DNA from: Muscardinus avellanarius
Taxonomy: Eukaryota; Chordata; Mammalia; Rodentia; Gliridae
Length of the DNA stretch: 64,000 nucleotides
Direction: 5' to 3'
NCBI GenBank assembly: GCA_963383645.1
Contig: OY726576.1
Coordinates: forward strand, 9,414,102 to 9,478,101
A program made the translations under genes and the position numbers. Shown piece after piece: positions 33,001 through 46,153 of this stretch. The notes beneath the pieces are model-generated. The model was not told the origin of the DNA and made no database searches. It saw only the letters and a list, made by a program, of their open reading frames with translations. The first letter of the stretch is position 1. Every line of letters begins with the position of its first letter.

Positions 33001-33149
33001 AAATAGCAAAATATTTCATGATGCCTCTGTGATATCAATGCAGCATCAGAGAGTAGCTGTCTGAATACCAGTGGCCAACCACATAACTCTGTCTCCTTCA
33101 TTTCCAAGGTCAATGGGAAATCCCACAGTTCCTCCTCTGTTACTTGTCT

Positions 33150-33395
33150 TTTTAAAAATTTTTTTTTACTGGGTCATTGTAGTCAAACATCTTAATGGGG
33201 TACAAGATGGTGGAGGCATGCATGCACACACCACCCAGTTAGCCCTTCCGCAATTCCCACCCCGTCCCCTCCTTCTCATGTTTGGCTTAGGGATTGACAT
33301 TGATATCTTTGTTAATACACATCATGTGTGTCAGAGAATTCCCGTCTTCCCCCTCCCATCCCCTCAGTTAAGTGGCTTTATTTGGGTGACTTAGA
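33150..33395 (-). mobile_element. L1 3' UTR fragment
   Basis: It reads actgggtcattgtagtcaaa followed by C/T-rich text and a cagagaattcccgtcttccc segment, like the other reversed L1 3' UTRs in the window. Confidence 0.5.
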
Positions 33396-33417
33396 TTCTT
33401 CTTTTTCGTTTGTTTTT

Positions 33418-33618
33418 TGTTTTTTTTTTGGTGGTACTCGGGGTGGAACCTCCGGGCTATACTCCCAGACCTATTTTATATTTTATTTGGAAACAGGGTC
33501 TCACTAAGTTGCTGAGAGCCTCACTAAGTAGCTGAGGCTGACTTCGAACCTGTGCGATCCTCCTGTCTCAGCCTCCCAAGCGCGGGGATTACAAGTGTGC
33601 GCCACCACGCCCGGCCTT
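33418..33618 (-). mobile_element. B1+ID dimeric SINE
   Basis: T run, then ggtggtactcggggtggaac, ctccgggctatactcccaga ... gcgcgccacc-type head (ttacaagtgtgcgccaccac). The gtctgggagtg subfamily, reversed. Confidence 0.93.
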
Positions 33619-34617
33619 GGGTGACTTAGATTCTGTCTAGCATCTCTAAGGACCTGTTGACCAAGTCTAGTATCTGGCTCTCCTCCATCCCTATCTCAGC
33701 CTTTCTACAAGCAAGTTTAGGATCTGTCTCTTACAGAAGACCAGGTAGTGTATTTCCCATATTTTATCAGGTATAATTGAGCTCAAAAGTGCACTTTACC
33801 TTTGGCTTCCATCTTGGGGGCTTTCACATCTATGAGTCGAGATTTTTTAATTTCTCGTGTATCTCTTGGCTTTGTGGTAACAGGTAAAGTTTGTGCTGAT
33901 TCGTATTTCTACTCTGGACTTAGCAAGAATTCCCTCCTGAACCCCAGTCTTTCTTCATCTCTTCTTCTCTATCCCAGATATTCTACCTTTTTCGATGCCC
34001 CAAAGACTTAACTGGCTCTCTGTCCCTATAGAGGCCATGCTCCAGCTCTGACTTTCCTTCCTGATATTGGTATCCATCATGTGCCAATAAAGGATGTAGT
34101 ACTTTGCTCTCAGAAGCACAAACCTGCATCCATCCTTTGTCTCATGTTTTTCTTCCCCCTCAAATATATCCCATGTAAATATGACATAGCCCAGATACAT
34201 CTTGTTCCTGTTGTTGCGGGAGGTTATGACCCATTTTGCTGCTCCCACTGCTTTTGAAAGGCGGTGGGTACCAGCCTGGTCTCCTCCTCATACCCTTTTC
34301 CTTCCTAAACCAGACTTTGGTGATTCTTCTCTTAGATTATACAGCTGTATGGTCCTTTAGTTATTTTTTCTATAAAACATCATTTGCAGATATTGACCCT
34401 TTTTATATGTAAATACTTTATTATTGCTCCCCCAAAGGACGTCACTATTGCAACTTCCCTTTTAAATAATCTTTTGGCATTCCAGGTTTTACACAAATCT
34501 GGCACTTACAAAAAGATTGCGAATAAACCTTTAAATTTTCTAAATGACACTCACTCCAACCCCAGCACTAGCTATGGAATTTCACATCCAACCCAGGGGT
34601 TGTTTTCTTAGAAATAC

Positions 34618-34832
34618 TTTTTTTTGTGTGTGGTACTGGGGATGGAACCCAGGAGCATTCTACCACTGAGTGACACCCCCGGCCCTATCTTTTATTCTTT
34701 TATTTTGTAACAGGGTCTAATTGAGTTGCAAAGGGCTTCACTAAGTAGTTGGGTCCATTCTCGAGCCATAATGCTCCTGCCTCGGCCTCCCAAATGCTAG
34801 GATTACAAGTGAGTAACACCATACCCGGCTCT
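34618..34832 (-). mobile_element. B1+ID dimeric SINE
   Basis: Reversed dimer: gtggtactggggatggaacc ... gtaacagggtctaattgagt ... ggattacaagtgagtaacac. Confidence 0.9.
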
Positions 34833-34995
34833 TAGAAATCCTTTTAAAAAGTATTATAAGCTAAGCTTTGTTTTAGGAATGAATACCTTAATATGCAATC
34901 CAGATGTATTTTTTAAATGTCGCTTTTATATATAAGTAATGAAAATGGTGTTTCCATCGAGTCTCAAAGAATATGTGTTTAAAAAGTACATCTCT

Positions 34996-35056
34996 CCAGG
35001 CATGGTGGCACATGCTTGTAATCCCAGAACTTGGGAGTTCCATCCCCAGTACCACA
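34996..35056 (+). mobile_element. SINE with internal deletion
   Basis: It starts as a B1-like half (caggcatggtggcacatgct, tgtaatcccagaacttggga) and jumps directly to the end of the ID-like half (gttccatccccagtaccaca). About 140 bases of the dimer are missing. Confidence 0.8.
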
Positions 35057-35061
35057 CAAAA

Positions 35062-35063
35062 AA

Positions 35064-35099
<36 letters not shown>

Positions 35100-35140
35100 A
35101 GGAAAGAAAGAAAGAAAGAAAGAGAGAAAGAAAGAGAAAA
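35062..35140 (+). repeat. (GAAA)n microsatellite
   Basis: GAAA array at a SINE tail with GGAAA and GAGA interruptions. Confidence 0.96.
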
Positions 35141-37179
35141 AAAGGGACAACATCTCTGTATTTGATATGACTAAGATATAAATGGCTTTCTGGAGCACTC
35201 AGTTCTTCCTGGTCCCCCCTCCCTCACCACAGACCCCTCCCAGTAACATTCTGCCTTTCCTAGCTATTTTTAAAAGATCACTCTAGTATAATTCTGCCCA
35301 AACAGCATTTACTGTTTTCATTTAAACTTTTTGTACTTAAGTTGCATGAGGCAGAATGATTAATACTGTGATTTTGCTAATAGCATGCCACTATTGTCAA
35401 GCTCATAATAAACTGTTAGTGAGATGATTGATATACGTGCATCAGTAACTGATCACTTTCCTATCCCATGCTCCTTTGTGCTTTCTGAGGCTCCTGTATG
35501 GTGCTCAAACATCAACTCCCATCCTTTGTACAAGGTAATTTGTCCAGGGGAAGCAGTGATCCAAGCTGGGTCAGACATATCTTGACATTTTGACACCTGG
35601 AGATTTCTCTAAGGTTGTAACCTTGATCAGTCACATGACCCTAAAACAGCTTTTTCCCAAGATTTTTCCTGTATGTCAGTTTTATTTCTTTGGCACTGGT
35701 ATTTGTGAGCCTGTATGCTGCTTTGGAAAAGATGAATGCTATTATTCAGAGAAAAGCAGGAGGTGGGGGTGTGAGCTTGCAAGCTGTAAAAAAATGCCAT
35801 AGAGTGATTTCTGGGTCCCATTTCTGTGTCTTCCACTTCCTGAAAGCCTGGTTTGGACAGTCGATTCCCTTTATGTCTTATAACCTGCGTATTTTTTTAA
35901 GTATATATTCTTGCCTATGTTAGTTAAACAGGTTTCTATTCCAATCAAGAGAATCCGGACCCACCCCCTGAAAAAAGCCAACAATTAAAAATTTCTATGT
36001 CTCCAGATAAAATGAAGAAACATCCGAGTTTAAGCCCAAAGTTTTGATTACAGGAGATATGAAAACAGGTCCCAGAAAAGTAATTTTTTACACAGTAATT
36101 GAAAATTTTTAACCTATCTTTGGGGCAGAGTCCACAGGCTTTTGCTGTATTTATTAGTAGACAGACTGTCAAATAAAAGCAAAACCTATTCAGAAAGCTA
36201 TTCAATCATTACTGGCCACAAACCTCACTGAAAGTAAACTGTCTGTTATAGGCAGAAAGGAAGCTAATATTAATTTAGAATTCCTAGGACATACACCAAG
36301 AGGGCATTTAATAAGCTGAAATTCTGTAAACAATTTAATTTTAACTTCTGATATGATTTTTTGTTTCGCTGCCCCAAAGGGATAGCCATCTCAATTACTT
36401 TGCTTACTTGTTTACCAGTCCTGACAGCTCCCCTAGATAAATGTTCCAAACCTTTTAAGGAGTCAAAAGAAAAGCCCGGGGGAATATAATTTTATCCTCA
36501 TTCTCAACTCCATGCTAAATTTCACTTGGTTTAGTCATTTGTGGGTGAGAAAGCGGTTTCCATGGAAGAGAATAATTCCCTGGTGCTAAATCAAAAGGGA
36601 TCAAAAATGTGTGGACAGAAATTGGAGTATTTGGAATCTTTTCTAAGAAAGACGATTGTGGAAAATGGGCAAAAATCCAAGTTTAGAACATTCATATTTT
36701 AGGCACAATGTATGTTCCTTTGCCTTCTGCTAATGTCTAGAGGAGAGTTCTCCTTTGGTGCTCATCAAAACTAAGTTTTCACTGTAAATCAGTTTTCTTC
36801 TACAAATAATCCATTTAAAATACATCTGAACTAATAATGATCTACAGACCAAACGCATTACTGACACAGGAAAAATGAGGTGAATGTTTATTCTAAGGTG
36901 TGTTCTGGCCATTCAAATTGAGAAACATTCATTCATTCAATGAATATTCACTAAGCACCCAGGTTATGCCAAAGTACTAAAGGTCCAACTGTGAGCAGAT
37001 GGGGCTGGTTTTCTCCATTAACTCCCTTCTTTTTCAGAAAGAGAATGAAGTCTTGGACTAAAAAGGCAACAACCATCTTTTTCATTTTCTGAGCTACTCT
37101 ATCATGCCTAGGAAATTATTATTTTTTTTCTCTATATAACTAAATAGGATATATAGTTGCTTAATTTAAGGTAACTTTT

Positions 37180-37285
37180 TCAATCCACTGGTGGGGAATG
37201 AAACCAGGACCTCATGCATAGAGCAGTGGTAGTGGTCCGTGATAGACAAACATTCTACAGTGACCTATACCCCAACCCTGAAGCT
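37180..37285 (-). mobile_element. ID-like SINE monomer
   Basis: Reversed ID-like text: ccactggtggggaatgaaac, caggacctcatgcatagagc ... gacctataccccaaccctga. Confidence 0.6.
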
Positions 37286-37751
37286 GTGTTTAAATCATCT
37301 TAAAGATTTATTTTTTTTCTTTCTTAATGGGCAAAACAACAAAAATAAAAATCTCACAAAGATTCCTACCCATGTAAATAAGTTTATCCAATTGACCCAT
37401 AATGTTTTACATTTATTTTTCACTTTTAAATTATGTCAAGGTAAATCTCAGCCTTTCAGCTTTCTGGGAAATGTAAATGGGTTGGTGTAAAATACTTCTT
37501 TCAATGATATTACTGATGTTCTTTTATGAGGCTATCAACTCAAAATATTCTAAAACTTTTCAAAATATCAAAAAGTTTGGTCAAAGGAGTTACTGTTTCA
37601 GTGTTTTATCACTGTAGGAAATGCTTGGGTTGTAAGTGTCATCTCAGTTCTCTTGGCCTCGCTTCTGTATCAGCAAAATATAGGGACTAAATATCTCTAG
37701 GAGTTTCTCTGATAAATGACTATGTGAGCTTTTAGAACTTAATAATAGTTT

Positions 37752-37753
<2 letters not shown>

Positions 37754-37802
<49 letters not shown>
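37754..37802. repeat. (AT)n microsatellite
   Basis: About 24 AT units directly before a reversed SINE. Confidence 0.97.
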
Positions 37803-37806
<4 letters not shown>

Positions 37807-37986
37807 GTGGTACTAGGGTTCCTGGAAACCCTTCTACCTCTGGGCTACACTCCCAGACCTATTTTACATTTTTATTTGGAAACAGGGTCTCTTAAGCCAC
37901 TGAGGCTGGCTTCAAACCTGCGTGATCCTACTGTCTCCACCTCCCAAGCGCGGGGATTACAAGCATGTGCCACCACACCTGGCCTA
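37803..37986 (-). mobile_element. B1+ID dimeric SINE
   Basis: Reversed: ttggtggtactagggttcct, ggaaacccttctacctctgg ... gattacaagcatgtgccacc. The AT repeat is its tail. Confidence 0.92.
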
Positions 37987-38134
37987 GTTTAACATATTTT
38001 GAAAACAATAAAAATAAGTATGCATGGCCATACATAAAAACATTTATTTTAATATAAAATATATTTAATAATAATTTAATAATAATAATATATTTAATAA
38101 TAAATAAGTTTCACTTAAAATAATTCCTCTATAA

Positions 38135-38456
38135 TAAGCCAGGCACAGTAGCATGTTCCTGTAGTCTTAGCTACTTAGGACACTGAGATGGGAGGATCAG
38201 TTGAGCCCAGAAAATGGAAACCAATCGGGGCAACACAGTGATATCTAGTTTCATTTTTTATTTTTTGGTGGTGGTACTGGGGTTCCTGGAAGCCCTTCTA
38301 CCTCCAAGTTATACTCCCAGACCTACTTTTTGTATTTTTATTTGGAAACAGGGTCTCTTAAGCCAGCGCAGCTGACTTCAAACCAGTGCGATCCTCCTGT
38401 CTCTACCTCCCAAGAGCGGGGATTACAAGCGTGCGCCACCACACCCGGCTCTAGCT
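38135..38456. mobile_element. Two opposed SINEs
   Basis: A plus-strand B1-like monomer (38135-38255: gccaggcacagtagcatgtt ... ggggcaacacagtgatatct) is followed by a minus-strand dimer (38260-38456: ttttttggtggtggtactgg ... acaagcgtgcgccaccacac). The tctagtttcat / ctagcttcat flanks resemble a target-site duplication of the second insertion. Confidence 0.85.
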
Positions 38457-39609
38457 TCATTTTTAAGTCCTACTTAGCTTGAAATAAGAATTTAGAATGG
38501 ATCAAAAAATTGTCCCTTTGTAATTATAAATGCTGATAACGGTATTTGCAAGAGTTATTAAGATAGGTATAGAATAATGAATGATGTAATTATTAATCTC
38601 TTGATTAAAACAGAAGAAAAATTGTATATTATCAAATTAAATAAGATTATATTTCACTGAGCCAATTAGGGGGAAACCCACCCAAACCACTTAAGTTTTA
38701 ATATAAATCTTTATAATTCTAAAGGTCAAGCCCAACTAACTTAAATTAAGTAAATATTACCATTCAGATGTAGAAAGGTAGTAACGGTGTTCAAATAGAG
38801 ATTTTCAAATAATTAGCAGAGGAGATCTGACTACAGGAGACGAGATTTGTCTTGTTGCTGATAAATAAACTAGGACAATAAATCATGGACTCTCAGTGCA
38901 TTTGGAAGGCAGGTCCAGAAGAGCCATGAAGATAAATACCATGTCGATTCCTTTTTCTCTAAGTGCAGAAGATATCATTTCAGCCTCCCTCACTTGCCAG
39001 ATGTAATGCAACGAGTCTGTATTTCCAGGGGGCAGAAACTAAATGATCAGACTTGTGGGTTCTATTTTGGAATTTTCCTTACAGCAGAATCTCTTTTGTT
39101 TCATAAGCTTCTTTAAATTGACGCAAATCAAAGCGATTCTTTGTTTTTGCCTTTGGTTCTGTTTACTGCCTTTTTCCCCTTAATTTTTCCTAAGTAGCCA
39201 ACAACGAACTCTAAAAAAAATTAAGACAATATATTATGCACAAAAATATAAAATCCCTGATTGTTATGCTAACACATTTACCTTCTAGAATGTCAGGGCA
39301 ACTAGCATTACAGAGGGAGACTCTATAAATATTCTTATATATAACTATTGTTGTAGAAATGATAATATAGACACTCACAAAGGTAAAATAATTTAGCTAA
39401 AGTTATGGAAATAAAAATGGAAATCATGTCTCCTCACTTGAAATCCTGTGCAAATTGTTCTTTAGTGAAGAATGATGACTATATTCTAGGAGCTTTGTTA
39501 AAATTCCATGAATTATTTTATTGAATCTCACATCCAGACTATGAGGTCTGTGCATAGATATTTTTTGCAAAAAGAGCTCCGATTGTCTACTCCTCCCCAT
39601 ATCTGTACT

Positions 39610-40070
39610 TTTTGAACTATGACTCACAGCTGCTCTGAACAGGAGGTAGAGTCCATTTCCCCAGCCATTGACTCTGGGCCACATTTATGATTTACTTTGG
39701 CCAACAGAATGAGAAAGGAGTGGTGAGATCTCTCTAGCGATCTAGCACACTTCCACTTGCTCTCAACAGGAACCATTTACACTCCCATCTGAACAAGCCC
39801 TCACAGCTGGACAGCCAGATGAGGAGCGACAGTGGCTCGGTCACCTGTATCGACCAGCTGATGGCCAACCCCAGAAGCCGGGCCCTGAGGTGGTGGCAGC
39901 TGAACCAAAGATACATGGAGGAGCCTAATCAAGGCTGGAAGAACTCTCCGGGTGTGTCAAGCCCAGGTTGTTGATGTGCAGAATCAGCATGTAGCTAGCT
40001 ATTAATAATAACAGCCATTAAAGCTAACAAAATGGTTACTTTAACCCAATAAGTTTGGGGGTAAACATTA
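39610..40070 (+). mobile_element. Old interspersed repeat, probably LTR-type
   Basis: Phrases such as actttggccaacagaatgag, gaagaactctccgggtgtgt and acccaataagtttgggggta are familiar from ancient mammalian LTR-like repeats. I cannot name the family. Confidence 0.4.
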
Positions 40071-40504
40071 TACAACCAAAAAAAAAAAAAAAAACCCTGA
40101 TAAATATGTACATACTAATTGTAGGTGTTTCTGACTTCAGAACCTGTATCTTAACCTCTGTCAGTTTCTGAGCGGAGGGACCACAATTAGGTGTGAGATG
40201 CACTGAATTCTACCAGTATGTGGACCACAGTACTTTTGAAGAAGGAATAGTTAGTTATATGAGCATCCTCATTCAACTTCCTAAGAATACGAAATGAAAA
40301 AAAGTGCAGTGTTAACTTGAGAGGCCAAAAGAACAGAAAAAGAGAAAACAGATGTGAGCAGAGTTGGTAGAAAAAAATAAATGCGAACCACCAGTAAACC
40401 TAAGGAAATATGCTCCTCCTTGTTCCTAAGCAAAGCAATGTAATGTACAGTAAATACCATTTCCAAGTGTTTTCTCTGACATATATTAAAAAATAAAAGA
40501 GATA

Positions 40505-40662
40505 AAACCCTAAGCAGAATGCACTTGTAATCCCAGTATTTGGAAGGTTGAGATAAGAGGATTACAGGTTTGAGGCCAGCCTCAGCAACTTAGTGAGACT
40601 GTTTTAAAATAACAAGTAAAAAGTGCTGGGGGTGTAGGTTGGAAGTAGAATGCCTCACATTG
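40505..40662 (+). mobile_element. Dimeric SINE, 3'-truncated
   Basis: It reads cagaatgcacttgtaatccc ... gtgctgggggtgtaggttgg, stopping at aatgcctcac. Confidence 0.78.
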
Positions 40663-40886
40663 TTGGCGGTGGTGCACACTGGCATATTCTTTCTGGAGAG
40701 CAATTTGCCAGTGGTTCTAGAATAATGTTCTCCACAGCATAACTGTAATAGTATCAATGGCCTGAACGCAACTCAAAATTCTATTGGCAGGGAAATGAAT
40801 AAATAAAGCTAACATTTATACAGTGCAATAATATGGAGTTATTGGACAACATTTAAAAGCAAAAAACAAAAAATTGCTATGACATA

Positions 40887-41190
40887 GCCGGGCGTGGTGG
40901 CACACACCTGTAATCCCGGTACTTGGGGGGCTGAGACAGGAGGATCCGGGGTCACAGCCAGCCTCAGCTACTTAGTGAGGCCCTCTGCAACTTAGTGAGA
41001 TCCTGTTTCCAAATAAAATATAAAATAGGTCTAGAGGTGTAGCATGGAGGTAGAAGGCCCCTGGGTTCCATCCCCAGTACCACAATAAAATAAAATAAAT
41101 TAAAATAAAATAAAATAAAATAAAAAAATAGGGCTGGGGTCTAGCTTAGAAGTACAATACCCCTGGCTTCAATCCCTAGTTCTATAAAAA
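40887..41190 (+). mobile_element. Dimeric SINE plus ID-like monomer
   Basis: A full dimer (40887-41085: gccgggcgtggtggcacaca ... ccccagtaccac), a TAAAA-rich tail, and an extra ID-like monomer (41128-41188: gggctggggtctagcttaga). Confidence 0.9.
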
Positions 41191-41273
41191 AGAAAATTTC
41201 CATGACATAATGCTTAAGTGAAGGGAGCCAGAACATAAAGACAGCATATGAACTTGGGTATATATACCCAAAT

Positions 41274-41275
<2 letters not shown>

Positions 41276-41315
<40 letters not shown>

Positions 41316-41321
41316 TATATG
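41276..41321. repeat. (AT)n microsatellite
   Basis: AT run with one GT interruption. Confidence 0.95.
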
Positions 41322-41439
41322 ATTAGGGCAGTGGCCAGGAAAATTGACAAATATAAACACATTATGATGATTATTTATTTCTATTTTGCTACTAAAATAT
41401 TTTGTTTATTTGTCATTTTTGTTTGGTGAAAAATGTGGA

Positions 41440-41531
41440 GAAGCCCTCCACAACTTCGTGAGACACAATTTTAAAATAATAAAATAGGGCTGGGGGTGTA
41501 GCTCAGAGGTACAATGACTGGGTCAATCCCC

Positions 41532-41536
<5 letters not shown>
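41440..41536 (+). mobile_element. 5'-truncated dimeric SINE
   Basis: It keeps the end of the left half (gtgagacacaattttaaaat) and the ID-like half (gggctgggggtgtagctcag), ending in a CA repeat. Confidence 0.82.

Positions 41537-41581
<45 letters not shown>
41536..41581 (+). repeat. (CA)n microsatellite
   Basis: About 22 CA units at a SINE tail. Confidence 0.97.
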
Positions 41582-41583
<2 letters not shown>

Positions 41584-42439
41584 AAGGAGAAAATTTAAGT
41601 ATGTTTTCCAGGCAGTTGGAACAGCACACGGTGCTGGTGCGACTCATCAAAAGGCAGATGATGTGTTCTCTCAAGCTGTAGCAGGATGTCAATAACTATC
41701 ATACATTTATATTTGAAGTGTCGATTCCCTAGCCAACTTGTGTCTTGTAGAAAAAAGGCTTTCTATTTGTACAATGGAAACAGAGTTTATGTCCACCTGC
41801 TTGTTATTCCTCCTTACAGTTTAATGAGGCGAGTCTTTGTTTTTATCCACTGAGAAGCTGAGAATATTGAAGCTCAGAGTGGTCTCAGAGTTGCTCAGTG
41901 GACAGCAGAATCGTGAGTGAGGGCACTTTCTCTAGAGCCCCAAGCATCCCCGTCCTATCCAGCTGCACCCTCCCATTCACCGCGGACCAGTGCTCACTCA
42001 GGGCTTTCAGTCTGAAAACATAACTTTCAACCTCCTGGCACTGGCAGGGAGTTGGGGAGCCGGAGTGAATGGATACTGACTTTGGTTTGGGCTCCTGGAA
42101 TGACTGCTCGTAGGACAGATAGAAGGATTTAGAAGAAAATATGAATCAGTGAGTTAAAGGTAGAGGAAGGGCGAGATGGATGGATTGGGCACATGGGAAG
42201 AATCGGTGTGTGATTCAGTGGTCGAGCACTTGCTTGAGAAAGGGAAGGAAACAGAATATAAAAAAGAAGAAAAAAGATAAAAAGCAAAGCAAGTCTCTGC
42301 AGAAGATAAAGTCTATGGTAACTGGAAATGAAACCAAACAAGAAATGTCTTCTTGAAGCCACCAGAAGGGTGGAAGAGGAAAGGAGATGTGACGATGGGT
42401 GAAGCTTCTGGGCCTGAGAAACAAACCCATTCACCTCAC

Positions 42440-42645
42440 TGCGTGAAATCCCTTAGCACTGGTGATGGGGCTAGTTTTGAATGTGATGCGAGTGCTGGAT
42501 ACTGAGAGGGGCCTGGAACCGTACACGGGTCTCTTGTCCATCACTTGCCAAAGACACTTTTAGATTCGCTATTACTCTGATCTGCATTATGATGTAAGAC
42601 TACAATGCATCAAAAAAAGAACTTATAAAATTAAAAAAAACATAA
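42440..42645 (+). mobile_element. L1 3' UTR fragment
   Basis: Ends with attatgatgtaagactacaatgcat-type text (seen as gatgtaagactacaatgcat) and an A-rich tail, the sense version of the reversed L1 termini at 3243 and 18234. Confidence 0.65.
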
Positions 42646-43284
42646 AACCTAATCCTAATGATATGGACAAAACGCAGGGTAGATCCAAGGCAGCTCATGA
42701 AAATCAGTTAACAAGTTGGAACAGATTCGCCCACCCTGTAGTTCTTCCCTGGTACAGGGTCTCTAACTGGGACCCACAGAGCCTCAAGCTCGTCATAGAG
42801 ATGTCAGTCAGGACTGCAACAACTTCAGCGGGGTAGAGTGGCTTCCATCTTGATTTTCACACACATCTGACTATTTTCACACACATTTCCTTCTGTCGTG
42901 AAGACGGGCAGGCACCCACAGTGATCGCCACAGGAACTGTGACTCTGTCACCGATAGACACCCATCCAGTTAACGATCAAGCTGTGAAGAGCACATTATG
43001 TTTCCATTTTCAGCCAAAAGGGATTTTAGGCTTTCTCTAAAATGCATTCTGAACAAAGATAAGGACTGATAGGCTCTAAAGCAGCAGTTTCCTCAACTTA
43101 AATGTGTATAAAGTGGGACTCATATTAAGTCACAAATTGCGACTTAGTAAGTTTGGGATAATGTGCTGAGATTTGCATGGAGAGATTTGCAGGTAGAGTC
43201 GCTCCTGGGTGACTCTGAGACCACATTTCCAGTAACCAGGATGTAGCAGTATTTTTGCATGTAGAACTGTAAGAATTCAGATCC

Positions 43285-43460
43285 TTGCTGGTCCTGGTGG
43301 CCTGTAATCCCAGTACTTGGGAGGCTTAGACAGTAGTACTGGAAGTTCAAGATTAGCATCAGCAACTTAGTGAGACCCTATTTCAAGACAAATGAAAATG
43401 GTTTGGGGGTTTATCTAGAAAATAAAATATCTCTGGGATCAATTCCCAAGGCCAAAAATA
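43285..43460 (+). mobile_element. Dimeric SINE, diverged
   Basis: It reads gctggtcctggtggcctgta ... gtgagaccctatttcaagac ... tttgggggtttatctagaaa ... caattcccaaggcc. Confidence 0.75.
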
Positions 43461-43609
43461 ATCAGTTTTCGTTAGGACATGCAGATAGTATATAAAGCTG
43501 TAGTCTGTAGAGACTGGTGCACATTTTACATCTATGATTTTATTCACAGATGAGCCTATATGGATGTGAGAAACCATATGAATTTCACTAATAAAGCTGT
43601 GAAACATAT

Positions 43610-43734
43610 TATCTTGGGACCTGAAAATATAATTCAGTGTTTGAGTGCTTGTGTGTAGCATGGGCAAGGTGCTAGGTTTCATCCCAAGGAACATACACAG
43701 ACACACATGCGCACAAACACACACAAACACACCA
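43610..43734 (+). mobile_element. ID-like monomer with CA-rich tail
   Basis: It reads gaaaatataattcagtgttt, gagtgcttgtgtgtagcatg ... caaggtgctaggtttcatcc followed by impure CA text to 43734. Confidence 0.55.
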
Positions 43735-44867
43735 CATACATCTCTCAGTGTCTACTAATTCATACAAGTAGAAAAACTATTCCCACATCTTTGCTTTCAA
43801 TCATTAGAATTATTTGTTATGAATACTCCCCCAGTGTGTGTGATAATCATGTCATCTACCTAATTCATTTTTTATTTCTAGTATATATTATAATATTGGG
43901 TAAATATTAAGTTTTCAGTAAACATTTCATAGAAACTTTATTGATGCCATAGTTTCCTTCTTGATTTTTTTAACTATGGACGACAGCATGTTAATACATA
44001 ATCTCTAACAAAAAGCATTTTGGTACTTAGTGCCCAGCACAATTTTGGGAGATGAAATATCTTCTACTTAATTTTTCCTCATCACTCAGATACTTCTTCT
44101 TACCTGGGGCCTACTCGCTTTTTAATTACACTTTCATTTGTCTAATTTAGCCTGGGAGACCTGTTCATCATTCAGAAACACCAGCAAAGATAGAACTGAC
44201 GCTTCTGGGTGCCTTTCAGTTAATAGATTCCCTGGCAGAATAATTTCTAGTTATTACTAACGGGAGTTTCTAGGAAGCTCTGGTACAAGTAGCAGCTAAA
44301 GACTTGTAGTAAAAATTGTGAAAGCCCCCAATGTCCCTGAAAAAACATCTGTGAGGTTCTAATTCTGAAGTGTTTTAGTCCTAGCCTTCTTAACAAAGAC
44401 CCATCAGAGCTTGTCTTGGAAATGTATTTGTGTCTTTCTGAAAACTCTTCTAAACTTTTACAGTGCACACATTCCTTCTTGAGGGAAAGGGGATGGAGGG
44501 ACCTATTTTGGAGGTACCACTGCTGGCAGGATTTCTACCATCTGCCCTGCTCCTTGCTGGGATTGTCCTTTTTATCAGCTTTGCATCTCCCAACCCACCT
44601 CCACCCTCACAAGAAAGACTGCTGATCACTTCCTCATGCTATGCCAGTGGAATTCCACATAGAAATGTCGGCATTTTTATCCACTATTGTTTTAAAATAT
44701 TTATTGAGCTTGTGTCTAATAATTATTTGCTAAATGAATGAATGAATGGATGAATGAGGGTTTTTATAAAGTGATGAAAATGTAAAATTGATTGTGGTGC
44801 TGGTTGTACATATCCGTGAATATATTAAAAACCATTGAACGGTACACTTCATTTTTTAATTTTTATT

Positions 44868-45076
44868 TCTTTTTTTGTGGTACTGGGGATGGAACCCAGG
44901 GGCATTCTACCTCTGAGCTACACTCCAGCCCTATTTTTATTCTTTATTTTGAAACAGGGTCTCACTGGATTGCAGAGGGCCTCACTACGTAGCTGAGGCT
45001 GTCTGCGAACCGCGATCCTCCTGTCTCAGCTTCCCAAAGGCTGGGATCACAAGCATGCGCCACCATGCCTGGCTTG
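44868..45076 (-). mobile_element. B1+ID dimeric SINE
   Basis: Reversed dimer: ttttgtggtactggggatgg ... ttgaaacagggtctcactgg ... acaagcatgcgccaccatgc. Confidence 0.92.
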
Positions 45077-45279
45077 AACCATACACTTTAAATAAGTGAA
45101 TTGTATGTATGTGAAATAAGCCTATTAACAAGGGAAAGTGAGACACGGCATCCCAGCCACTGTAATGAAGGAGTCAGCTTGTGTGCTCAGAATGAGCTGT
45201 GTATGTAGACTCATCCCCTTTGTTATGATGGCGTTGGGTTGGGATGTGAATCAGGAGAGGCATCTGCACACAGGCTGGA

Positions 45280-45490
45280 GGTAGGAGCTCTAGAGTTGGC
45301 AGACAAGGCTCCAATCCCCGAAATACCACCTTCTAGTTGTGGAACCTTGGAATAGTCACAAAGGTTTTCTATAAGTTTTTTTTTTCTTAATATACAAATG
45401 GGATAAAAATAAGACTAAATGCCAACAGTTGTTGTGAAGATTAAGTAGAACAATCCCTGTAAATGGCATGGTGATTGTTCAATATGCTGC
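45280..45490 (+). mobile_element. MIR element
   Basis: It shows the MIR core: ctctagagttggcagacaag, ccttctagttgtggaacctt, acaaatgggataaaaataag and tgttgtgaagattaagtaga. Confidence 0.8.
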
Positions 45491-45764
45491 TGCTATTTCT
45501 ATTTTTATTACCATTATATTAATGAATACTAGGTGTGGGTAGCTGGAGAAAGTCAGATGGGCCTCAAAGCCATTATTCCCTATGAAAACTGACTTGGACT
45601 TTCTGAGGTCTGTCAAAGCAATTCCTTCCTTACACTCATTCCAGTACCTGGTCAACTGTCTTTTTATTGCTTTCATTTTATTTTAGAAGTTCAAAACAAG
45701 GTGCCCATCAAAAGTATGTGGACATGGTTAAAAACAAAACTCTGAGACTCCCAGGAAAGTATCA

Positions 45765-45925
45765 GGCACTGGTTCTCATTGTATGGTCCTGGGAACAGGA
45801 GAATCACTAACACCAACCCTAAAACAGACCTACTGAATTAGAATTTGGAATAATACCTAACAATCTCTGTTTTAACAGACCCCCCCCCAGGGGATCCTGA
45901 TGTCCATTTAAGTTGGGAATAATTG
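45765..45925 (+). mobile_element. MER5-like hAT DNA transposon remnant
   Basis: ggcactggttctcattgtat, aacagacctactgaattaga, caatctctgttttaacagac and caggggatcctgatgtcc follow the MER5-type non-autonomous hAT pattern. Confidence 0.65.
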
Positions 45926-46153
45926 ATCAAATGGAACATGATTTTTGATATTCAGTGTATGTGACCCATTCATCTCCTTATTATTGTGGAGCACCCTAGG
46001 ACAACTGCATTTGCCTGTGTCACCTGTCACACAGGGCTAGCTAACCATATGCATATTACCAACTCTACAAGCAGAAACAGCTTCAGAAGGCTCTCATAGG
46101 TGCAGACCCTCAGCAAGAAAAGGGCAGGCTATACAATAATCTGGTAGAACCCA

